From the NCBI GenBank assembly GCA_027296805.1, contig JAPUIR010000203.1, positions 1 through 5,225 of the forward strand: a stretch of 5,225 nt of DNA, in the 5' to 3' direction. Under the pieces are notes generated by a model, which saw only the letters and a program-made list of their open reading frames with translations, searched no databases and was not told the DNA's origin. This document shows, in pieces, positions 1 through 5,071 of the stretch. Position 1 is the first letter of the stretch. Each line of letters begins with the position of its first letter. Both the position numbers and the translations under genes were made by a program. The stretch comes from Chloroflexota bacterium (GTDB taxonomy: Bacteria > Chloroflexota > Dehalococcoidia > Bin125).

Positions 1-761
1 CGGTGCGTATCGAACGGCGTCGCTTGCAGGACCTCGCGCTCGCGGTTGAGGTAGCGCACGTAGGAGCGGATGCCGCCCTCGAAGTAGAAATTGATTTCCC
101 GCCCCTGCGCTTCGGGCCGGTCGTCCTGGAGGTGGATCCAGAGTGCTCTGTTGAGATAGGCGCTCTCGCGGAAGCGCTGCTGCAAGGTCTCGAAGTCGTA
201 GTCGACCGCCTCAAAGATCTCCGAGTCGGCCAGCCAGCGCACCTTGGTGCCCGTCTTGTCCTTCTGCTCCTTGGTCGCCTTCGACGACTTCAGCTTGCCC
301 ACGGCCTTGCCGCGCGAGTAGTTCTGGCTGTACACCTTGCCGTTCCGCAGCACCTCTACCCGAAGGTCCTCTGACAGCGCGTTCACGACCGACGCGCCGA
401 CGCCGTGGAGCCCGCCCGAGACCTTGTAGCCGGAGCCCTCGAACTTGCCGCCGGCGTGCAGCACCGTCATCACGGTCTCGAGTGCCGAGAGGCCGGTCTT
501 TTGGTGCTTGTCGACGGGGATGCCCCGGCCGTCGTCGACGACCGTCATCCAGTTCCCTTCCTCGATCGTGATGTCGATCCGGGTGCAGGCGCCGGCCATC
601 GCCTCGTCTACCGCGTTGTCGACGATTTCGTACACGAGGTGGTGTAGCCCACGCTCGCCCGTCGACCCGATGTACATGCCCGGGCGGCGGCGCACGGCTT
701 CCAGCCCCTCCATCACCTGGATCGAAGAAGCGTTGTATTCGCTCGTGACTGCTTTGGCCAT
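1..761 (-). CDS. gyrB: DNA gyrase subunit B (type IIA topoisomerase ATPase subunit), N-terminal part, 3' end beyond window
   Basis: GyrB is the ATP-hydrolysing subunit of DNA gyrase, which introduces negative supercoils with GyrA in the cytoplasm. The visible 253 codons cover the GHKL ATPase domain and the start of the transducer domain, of a protein usually 630-800 aa long. Motifs seen: RRRPGMYIGS (25-34), the N-box EIVDNAVDEA (45-54, with the Mg-binding Asn49), DDGRGIPVDKH (76-86, with the adenine-binding Asp76), the ATP-lid region HAGGKFEGSGYKVSGG (102-117) followed by LHGVG (118-122), and FYFEGGIRSYVRYLN near the edge. ATG at 761 is the only sensible start, because the frame has a TAA at 809-807 and no other start between. 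The Shine-Dalgarno is weak: AAGG lies 13 nt upstream. It is divergent from trmO. ParE has the same fold and cannot be fully excluded from this half, but the close match to GyrB motifs favours gyrB. Confidence 0.92.
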   Translation of the reverse strand, partial: MAKAVTSEYNASSIQVMEGLEAVRRRPGMYIGSTGERGLHHLVYEIVDNAVDEAMAGACTRIDITIEEGNWMTVVDDGRGIPVDKHQKTGLSALETVMTVLHAGGKFEGSGYKVSGGLHGVGASVVNALSEDLRVEVLRNGKVYSQNYSRGKAVGKLKSSKATKEQKDKTGTKVRWLADSEIFEAVDYDFETLQQRFRESAYLNRALWIHLQDDRPEAQGREINFYFEGGIRSYVRYLNREREVLQATPFDTH

Positions 762-803
762 GCGCGTGTGGGAGCCTTGCTGGGTACGCTGAACTGTGCG
801 CTT

Positions 804-812
804 ATTTTATCA
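804..812 (-). promoter_or_regulatory. Probable gyrB promoter, extended -10 element
   Basis: Read on the minus strand, TGATAAAAT is an extended -10 (TGn followed by TAAAAT, 5 of 6 to TATAAT). It lies in the only clearly AT-rich patch of the divergent region. It would start transcription around 797 and give a leader of roughly 36 nt before the gyrB ATG. The best -35-like hexamer, TTGCTC at 836-831, is 21 nt away, which is too far for a normal spacer. The promoter may therefore rely on the extended -10 or on an activator. Confidence 0.55.
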
Positions 813-829
813 AGATCGGACCTCAGGCG

Positions 830-856
830 CGAGCAAATGTTCGACATTTTGCGAAC
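830..856. promoter_or_regulatory. Nested palindromes upstream of gyrB, possible operator (LexA-like)
   Basis: Three overlapping dyads are visible. CGAGCAAATGTTCG (830-843) is a 14-mer with one mismatch to the CGAAC-RNRY-GTTCG form of the Gram-positive LexA box. AAATGT-tcg-ACATTT (835-849) is a perfect 6-bp inverted repeat. GTTCG-acattttg-CGAAC (839-856) is a perfect 5-bp inverted repeat with an 8-nt spacer. The cluster lies immediately upstream of the gyrB -10, where the -35 contacts would fall, so a bound protein could block or assist RNA polymerase. The symmetry is seen directly; identifying LexA as the binder is inference. Confidence 0.4.
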
Positions 857-1159
857 GGATCACGCGACCAGATCTCTGCTGATTCCGAGCGGATAAGCGG
901 GGATTCAGGACTATCCGAGAGGATCGACGGCCTTTCTCCGCCCCCTCCTCCTGTCGATGGAATCACCGAACCGCCAAATTGTTTCCACGGGCACGGTGCG
1001 AGAGTCGGTTGGGAGACGCCTGGGCCGCGTCCGGCAGGGCGCAGCGCACCCCAGGATCGCCCTCGCGGGTGCATCGACGGCGGGGTACGCTGCCCCGCGA
1101 GGCGGCTCTTGCGGGCGCCCCGCTACCTCGCCGCGGCGATGCGATTCGGAGACCGCCGT

Positions 1160-1669
1160 ATGGTCAACTGGCGCGAGCGACTCCATCTGAGCAGCGCGAA
1201 GGACGCGCGCGACGAGATCCTGCGCTCGCTGCCGGACCGTATCGACGACCTGTGCCCAGTCGCCATCGTGCGCAACAACATCAGCGATGCGACCGGGCGC
1301 ACCTGGGCGCAAGAGCGTTCCGAGTTGGTCTTTCGCCAAGAGTTCGTGCCCGCCCTGGACGGCATCGACGGGTTCAGCCATATTTTCGTCCTGACGTGGC
1401 TGGAGCAGGTCACGGACGAGGGGCGGGCACTTCTGCGCATCCATCCCACGGGAGATGAGTCGTCGCCGGAGGTTGGCGTCTTCGCCACCCGTACGGCGCA
1501 CCGGCCCAACCCGATCGCGCTTAGCATCGTGCCCGTTGAGGGGCTGAGCGGGAACGTGTTGAAGGTCGTCGGGCTCGACGTCGTCCATGGCACTGCCGTG
1601 CTCGACGTGAAGCCCTACGTCTCGTTCTACGATTCCTTCAACGCCGAAATTCCGGCCTGGGCAGAGTGA
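1160..1669 (+). CDS. trmO: tRNA (N6-threonylcarbamoyladenosine(37)-N6)-methyltransferase TrmO (TsaA/VirR family)
   Basis: TrmO uses S-adenosylmethionine to methylate the N6 of t6A37 in certain tRNAs (tRNA-Thr in E. coli), fine-tuning decoding. The 169-aa product shows the family signature in order: strand CPVAIVRNN (32-40), LDGIDGFSHIFVLTWLE (66-82), HPTGD (95-99), GVFATRTAHRPNPIALSIV (106-124, the family's most conserved block) and GLDVVHGTAVLDVKPYV (138-154). The chosen ATG at 1160 has GGAG at 1148-1151, 8 nt upstream. The frame could extend to an ATG at 1139 or a TTG at 1109, but neither has a Shine-Dalgarno. Even with the short start there are about 30 residues before the first conserved strand, slightly more than usual. 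One family position normally Gly (PNPIGLS) is Ala here. It is first in the four-gene operon. Family assignment is firm; substrate is inferred from the family. Confidence 0.87.
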   Translation: MVNWRERLHLSSAKDARDEILRSLPDRIDDLCPVAIVRNNISDATGRTWAQERSELVFRQEFVPALDGIDGFSHIFVLTWLEQVTDEGRALLRIHPTGDESSPEVGVFATRTAHRPNPIALSIVPVEGLSGNVLKVVGLDVVHGTAVLDVKPYVSFYDSFNAEIPAWAE

Positions 1670-1671
1670 CG

Positions 1672-2502
1672 ATGCCGGCTCGCTCCGCGACACCCAGGAA
1701 AACACGGACCGTCGTTGGCCGCGCGCCACGCGCCAAGCGTCGCGTCCAATCGCCGCCGCCCCGCCTGCGCCCGCGCGATGTGCGCCGTCTGGCCAAGCGG
1801 CTGCGAACCTCGTACGGCCCGCAGTCCTGGTGGCCGGCCGGCACGGAGCTGGAGATGGTGGTGGGCGCACTGCTCGTGCAGAACACCGCCTGGACCGGCG
1901 CCCGCAAGGCGCTCGATAACCTGATCGACGCGGATCTGCTGGAGCCCACGGCCCTGCACGCCGCGCCGGAACCGTTGATCGCGGAGCTGATTCGGCCCTC
2001 GGGCTACTTCAACAGCAAGGCGCGCAAGCTCAAGGCGTTCGCGGAACTCGTCGTGACCGAGGCCGACGGATCCCTCGCGACGCTCTTGGCGAAACCCTTC
2101 GACGAGCTGAGGGCGCTCCTCCTCGCGACGTACGGCTTCGGGCCGGAGACCGCCGATTCCGTTTGCCTTTACGCCGCGCGCTACCCCGCCTTCGTGATCG
2201 ACTCGTACACGCGCCGCCTCCTGGAGCGCCTCGATTGGGTGACCGGCACGCCGTCCTACGACGCCTTGTGTCAGGCCTTCGTCGATGCGCTGCCGGCGGA
2301 GACGGAGGTCTACGCCGAGTACCACGCCCTCGTGATCACGCACATGAAGCACACCTGCACCAAACGCCCCCGCTGCGGCGCTTGCGACCTGATCGACATC
2401 TGCCCCACCGGCCAGGCCGAACTGGGCCTGGAGCCGGGCAGTGCCGTCCGCCGTCCCGGGCGCCGCCGCGCGACCGACCCGCCGCTCGATTGGAACGCCT
2501 GA
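1672..2502 (+). CDS. Endonuclease III-related DNA glycosylase (HhH-GPD, Fe-S; COG2231 / MagIII-like)
   Basis: This is a helix-hairpin-helix base-excision-repair protein that probably removes damaged (for example alkylated) bases. From ATG 1672 it is 276 aa; an in-frame GTG at 1666 would overlap the trmO stop as GTGA and add two residues, and both starts are plausible. In that GTG numbering the features are: a basic Pro/Arg-rich tail (about 1-45), VVGALLVQNTAW (65-76), SGYFNSKARKLKAF (112-125), the HhH motif YGFGPETADSV (156-166), FVIDSYTRRLLERL (176-189) with the catalytic-type Asp179, EYHALVITHMKH (218-229), and cysteines 231, 237, 240 and 246 for a 4Fe-4S cluster. At the position of the lyase Lys of Nth (GxGxKTA) there is Glu161, which predicts a monofunctional glycosylase without AP-lyase activity. 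The cysteine spacing CX5CX2CX5C is one residue shorter than in E. coli Nth. These features match COG2231 (H. pylori MagIII is the studied relative) better than true Nth or MutY. Confidence 0.86.
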   Translation: MPARSATPRKTRTVVGRAPRAKRRVQSPPPRLRPRDVRRLAKRLRTSYGPQSWWPAGTELEMVVGALLVQNTAWTGARKALDNLIDADLLEPTALHAAPEPLIAELIRPSGYFNSKARKLKAFAELVVTEADGSLATLLAKPFDELRALLLATYGFGPETADSVCLYAARYPAFVIDSYTRRLLERLDWVTGTPSYDALCQAFVDALPAETEVYAEYHALVITHMKHTCTKRPRCGACDLIDICPTGQAELGLEPGSAVRRPGRRRATDPPLDWNA

Positions 2503-3026
2503 TGGCCCGTGTCCGCGCGAACCTGATTAGCGTCTACGTCGTTCGTCCGGCCGGATCGGGCGTGGAGTTGCTCCTGCTCCAGCGCCCGGACGACTACCGC
2601 TTCCCGGCCGATTGGCAGGCCGTCCACGGCCACATCGAGGAGGGCGAACCCGCCTGGCGCGCCGCTGAGCGCGAGCTGGCCGAGGAGACCGGCCTCGACG
2701 CGGCACGCTGGTGGCGACTTTCCCCCCTGGAGTCGTTCTACAACCCCGAGAACGACTCCGTGTACCTCGTCCCCACCTTCCTCGTCGAGGTTGCGGCGGG
2801 AGCGGAGCCGGTCCTCTCGCACGAGCACCAGGCGGCCCGCTGGTGCAGCCTGGGCGACGCCCGCGGCCGCTTCCGCTGGCAGACTCAGCGCGCCTCCGTC
2901 GACGCGATCGCCGTGGCGCTGAAAGACTGGCCGCAGGCAGGCGACGGGCTGATGGAGCTCGACCTCGACGCCCTGCGGGCGAACCGGCGGCCCGCCACGG
3001 CGAGCAGCGGGAGCCAGCGAGAATGA
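2502..3026 (+). CDS. Nudix hydrolase (NudB-like possible)
   Basis: Nudix enzymes hydrolyse nucleoside diphosphates linked to another moiety, using divalent metals. The 174-aa product has a perfect Nudix box, GX5EX7REUXEEXGU, at residues 43-65 (Gly43, Glu49, REL 57-59, EE 61-62, GL 64-65). It follows strand ISVYVVRP (9-16) and the DYRFPADWQAVHGHIEEG stretch (31-48). The later HEHQAARWCSL (108-118) and FRWQTQRASVDAI (124-136) resemble the C-terminal part of the NudB (dihydroneopterin triphosphate) group, but the substrate cannot be read from sequence. ATG 2502 shares its A with the preceding TGA (TGATG), and TGGAA at 2491-2495 gives a Shine-Dalgarno about 6 nt away. This points to translational coupling with the glycosylase gene. 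The same frame is open much further upstream (to 2163), but that extension overlaps the glycosylase and is out-of-frame noise. The Pro/Ala/Ser/Arg-rich tail after about 160 is probably disordered. Confidence 0.9.
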   Translation: MARVRANLISVYVVRPAGSGVELLLLQRPDDYRFPADWQAVHGHIEEGEPAWRAAERELAEETGLDAARWWRLSPLESFYNPENDSVYLVPTFLVEVAAGAEPVLSHEHQAARWCSLGDARGRFRWQTQRASVDAIAVALKDWPQAGDGLMELDLDALRANRRPATASSGSQRE

Positions 3027-4114
3027 CCAGTCTGGGCATCATTGGCTTTGAGCGCAGCGGCAAGACGTCGCTTTTCAACGCCGTCACGGCGGCGCACCAT
3101 GAGGTCGGCGTCGCCACCCACCAAGATCCCCATCTCGGCGTCGTCAAAGTCCCCGACTCTCGCCTCGATCAGCTCAGCGCCATGTTCCAACCAAAGAAAC
3201 ACACCGAAGCGACGTTGGAGTACGTGGATTTTCCGGGCGCTGGTTTCGGTGGCGGCGCCGGCCCGGAGACCCGCTTCCTGGACCAACTGAGCCGGATGGA
3301 CGCGCTGATTCACGTGGTGCGCGCTTTCGAAAACGACTCCGTCCCGCACCCGATGGAGAGCGTCGATCCGGTGCGTGACATCGAAGCGATGATCCTCGAA
3401 TTGACGTTCGCCGACATCGCCCTGGTCGAGAAGCGCCTTGAGCGAATCGCCAGCGAGGCGAAGGCACTCAAGGTCGCCGAGCGCGAGGTGGCGGAGCGCG
3501 AGGCCGTGCTCTTGCGCCGCCTGCAGGACGATCTGGGCAGGGGCACTCCGGTGCGCGCGATCGAACTCAGCGAGGAGGTGCGTCGGAGCCTGCGCCAGTA
3601 CCGTTTCCTCACGGACCGACCACTGCTGAGCTTGATCAACATCGATGCGGCGGCCGCAGGGGAAGCCGAGCGTATCGCGTCGGAGTATCGCCCGCCCGAA
3701 GAACCCGCCGGCACCGCGACGGCGGCCGCTTGTGCCTCGTTGGAGATGGAATTGGTCGACCTGTCCGCTGAGGAGGCCGCCGAGTACCGCGCCGAGGTGG
3801 GGGCGGGAGACGGTGCGCTGGAGACCGCCATCGGCCTCTCCTACCAAATCCTGGGTCTGCTCTCCTTCTTCACGGTGGGCGAGGATGAGTGCCGCGCTTG
3901 GACCGTGCATGAGGGCGACAACGCTCGCCAGGCCGCAGGGCGCATTCACTCCGATCTGGAACGCGGCTTCATCCGCGCGGAGGTCGTCAATTGGGGCGAT
4001 CTCGTCGAAGCCGGATCCGAGGCGGAAGCGAAGAAGCGCGCCCTCGTCGCCACGCAGGGCAAGGACTATGTCGTCCGTGACGGCGACGTCCTGCACATCC
4101 TGTTCAACGTCTAG
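3023..4114 (+). CDS. ychF: YchF/OLA1-like P-loop ATPase with C-terminal DUF933/TGS domain (divergent)
   Basis: YchF is an Obg-related P-loop protein that associates with ribosomes and, unlike its GTPase relatives, prefers ATP; it is linked to stress and redox responses. The 363-aa length is exactly typical. Order of domains: Walker A GFERSGKT (8-15), then LFNAVT; G3-like DFPG (69-72), FLDQLSRMDALIHVVRAF (85-102), a coiled-coil insertion (about 128-195, rich in Glu/Arg/Leu), LLSLINID (201-208), and the C-terminal DUF933/TGS block LLSFFTVGEDECRAWTVHEG (279-298), HSDLERGFIRAEVV (309-322), GKDYVVRDGDVLHILFNV (346-363). Oddities: usual YchF has GLPNVGKS, VDIAGL and NxxE; here these are GFERSGKT, VDFPGA and NIDA, so the Glu tied to ATP preference is absent. 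GGGAG at 3009-3013 is the Shine-Dalgarno, and ATGA overlaps the Nudix stop. The symbol is by family; this may be a paralog rather than the canonical YchF. Confidence 0.88.
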   Translation: MTSLGIIGFERSGKTSLFNAVTAAHHEVGVATHQDPHLGVVKVPDSRLDQLSAMFQPKKHTEATLEYVDFPGAGFGGGAGPETRFLDQLSRMDALIHVVRAFENDSVPHPMESVDPVRDIEAMILELTFADIALVEKRLERIASEAKALKVAEREVAEREAVLLRRLQDDLGRGTPVRAIELSEEVRRSLRQYRFLTDRPLLSLINIDAAAAGEAERIASEYRPPEEPAGTATAAACASLEMELVDLSAEEAAEYRAEVGAGDGALETAIGLSYQILGLLSFFTVGEDECRAWTVHEGDNARQAAGRIHSDLERGFIRAEVVNWGDLVEAGSEAEAKKRALVATQGKDYVVRDGDVLHILFNV

Positions 4115-4149
4115 TCCAACGCTTCGTTCAACGGCTCGTTCGACAGCAA
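4102..4149 (+). repeat. Four tandem units at an exact 12-bp period, GTTCAACG core
   Basis: Octamer cores start at 4102 (GTTCAACG), 4114 (GTCCAACG), 4126 (GTTCAACG) and 4138 (GTTCGACA), each followed by four variable bases. Copies 1 and 3 agree at 10 of 12 positions. The first unit contains the last two sense codons and most of the stop of the ychF-like gene; the other three lie in the gap before xdhC1. The array could be a set of direct-repeat protein-binding sites controlling xdhC1, or the remains of a small tandem duplication. The pattern is visible directly; its role is unknown. Confidence 0.5.
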
Positions 4150-4154
4150 GGCGC

Positions 4155-4160
4155 TATGCT
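4155..4160 (+). promoter_or_regulatory. Possible -10 hexamer for xdhC1 (TATGCT)
   Basis: TATGCT matches the TATAAT consensus at 4 of 6 positions and sits 9 nt before the xdhC1 ATG, directly after the 12-bp repeats. If it is used, transcription would begin at or a few bases before the ATG, giving a leaderless or nearly leaderless mRNA. That would fit the lack of a Shine-Dalgarno next to this ATG. No good -35 hexamer stands at 16-18 nt, so this is weak. Confidence 0.25.
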
Positions 4161-4169
4161 GCGCCCAAC

Positions 4170-5063
4170 ATGACGACAAATCCCGACGCCTCAACCGAGT
4201 CGCTCACTCGTCAGATTCTCGAAGCCAGCCAGGTGGGACCGCCGTTGGCGGCTTGCACCGTGGTCGCGGCGGCGGCCGGGAGCGGCGTCGAGCCCGGCGC
4301 CAAACTCCTCGTGCTTGCCGATGGCTCCACGCGCGGCACCCTCGGCTCCGGTGCCAACGACGGCCTCCGCTCCGCGCTCGAAGAGGCCGCCGCCGAGGCG
4401 ATCCCCGCTCACACGGTCGCGACTTACACCTTCACCCCGGCGGGTGATCCGTTGCTCGGGCGTCGCAGCGTTGAGGCTGCGCCGGAGACGATCGAGATTT
4501 TGATCGAGGTGATCGAGCCCGCCGCGGTCCTGCTCGTGGTCGGGGGTGGGCATGTGGGGCGCGCCGTGGCGGAGTTGGGCGCGTTTCTGGATATGAGTGT
4601 CGCCGTCCTGGACGACCGCGAGGAGTACGCCCATCAGGAGCGGTTCCCCTTCGCCGATCGGGTGATCCACGGGGACTTCGAGGAGGAGCTCCAGCGCTTC
4701 CCCTTCACCGGGAACACCTTCGTGGTCCTGGTCTCGCGCGGGCACTTAGTCGACGAGCTCAGCCTGCGCGAGGTCGTGAAGCACGACATCGCCTATCTGG
4801 GCATGATCGGCAGCAAGCGCCGTACCCGCACGGTCCTGGAGCATCTGGAGGCGGAGGGGATTGAGCAGGCGCGGCTCGATCGCGTTTTCACGCCGATCGG
4901 CCTCGACCTGGAAGCGGAGACTCCGGCGGAGATCGCCATCTCCGTTCTCGCCGAGATCGTGCTCCTGCGCCGCGGGGGAACGGGCGCGCCCCTCTCCAAC
5001 GCCGGCGCGACCCTGGTGGAGGGCCGCCTGCGCCGGTCAGCTACAATCGAAGCGACAGCCTGA
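4170..5063 (+). CDS. XdhC/CoxI family protein (molybdenum hydroxylase maturation), two-domain
   Basis: XdhC proteins bind molybdenum cofactor and help sulfurate and insert it into xanthine dehydrogenase/CO dehydrogenase-type enzymes. The 297-aa product has an N-terminal XdhC_CoxI domain (about 10-75: AACTVVAAAAGSG, GAKLLVLADGSTRGTLGSGA) and a C-terminal Rossmann domain (about 117-265). The latter shows the dinucleotide-type loop VVGGGHVGRAVAELG (123-137), acidic end VLDDRE (146-151), VLVSRGHLVDELSLREVV (186-203), IAYLGMIGSKRRTRTVL (207-223) and TPIGLDLEAETPAEIAISVLAEI (241-263). The N-terminal domain is unusual: the common GSTPR becomes GSGVEP, and the GGGC-type loop becomes GSGAND, so the Cys seen in many XdhCs is missing. 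ATG 4170 is the only start near the domain's beginning. No Shine-Dalgarno is adjacent; the nearest AAGG is 18 nt away. The open frame continues upstream over the ychF-like gene only as overlap noise. Confidence 0.9.
   Translation: MTTNPDASTESLTRQILEASQVGPPLAACTVVAAAAGSGVEPGAKLLVLADGSTRGTLGSGANDGLRSALEEAAAEAIPAHTVATYTFTPAGDPLLGRRSVEAAPETIEILIEVIEPAAVLLVVGGGHVGRAVAELGAFLDMSVAVLDDREEYAHQERFPFADRVIHGDFEEELQRFPFTGNTFVVLVSRGHLVDELSLREVVKHDIAYLGMIGSKRRTRTVLEHLEAEGIEQARLDRVFTPIGLDLEAETPAEIAISVLAEIVLLRRGGTGAPLSNAGATLVEGRLRRSATIEATA
5042..5047 (+). promoter_or_regulatory. Possible internal -10 hexamer (TACAAT) before the second xdhC
   Basis: TACAAT matches TATAAT at 5 of 6 positions, which is uncommon in DNA this GC-rich, and lies 24 nt before the ATG at 5072. 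It would give a leader of roughly 18 nt that includes the GAGGAG ribosome binding site. It is inside the final codons of xdhC1 and no recognisable -35 lies at the right distance, so chance is a fair alternative. Confidence 0.2.
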
Positions 5064-5071
5064 GGAGCCCA

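Larger units (their letters stand above)
762..1159. other. Divergent intergenic region gyrB / trmO
   Basis: These 398 nt lie between the divergent gyrB and trmO starts. The gyrB-proximal 100 nt hold the AT-rich promoter and the nested palindromes described separately. Further along are an inverted repeat CGGATA/TATCCG (890-895 and 912-917, 16-nt loop) and a small hairpin GCGGGG/CCCCGC (1080-1085 and 1093-1098, 7-nt loop). Neither hairpin is followed by a T-run, so they do not look like intrinsic terminators. I could not find a convincing -35/-10 pair for the plus-strand operon. Open frames cross this region on both strands, but none has family similarity or a ribosome binding site that I can support. 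Confidence 0.6.

Noticed and set aside
3..792. Plus-strand open frames opposite gyrB
   Set aside because: They are antisense to the unambiguous gyrB ATPase motifs and read as biased, motif-free protein.
979..984. TTGTTT as a -35 for the trmO operon
   Set aside because: No -10-like hexamer is present 16-18 nt downstream, so no promoter is supported.
823..1074. An 83-codon minus-strand open frame in the gyrB-trmO gap
   Set aside because: Its 3' end runs through the nested palindromes upstream of gyrB and its composition is low in family-like features; no similarity or good start signal.
1080..1098. GC-rich hairpin (GCGGGG, 7-nt loop, CCCCGC) as a terminator
   Set aside because: No T-run follows on either strand and no transcript is expected to end here between two divergent genes.
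911..1870. A 319-codon minus-strand open frame across the divergent region and trmO
   Set aside because: It is antisense to the conserved TrmO blocks and the start of the glycosylase, and its Arg/Gly/Pro-rich translation matches nothing I recognise.
2163..2501. Upstream extension of the Nudix frame by 113 codons
   Set aside because: It overlaps the glycosylase in another frame, including its Fe-S cysteines, and the Nudix fold starts normally just after ATG 2502.
2885..4096. A 403-codon open frame on the minus strand opposite the ychF-like gene
   Set aside because: It mirrors a well-supported YchF frame in GC-rich DNA, where antisense frames stay open because of codon bias. Its translation shows no family motif and it has no promoter or ribosome binding site that I can see.
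3645..4169. Upstream extension of the xdhC1 frame by 175 codons
   Set aside because: It overlaps the DUF933/TGS end of the ychF-like gene and is Arg/Ser/Pro-rich with no domain; XdhC homology begins after ATG 4170.
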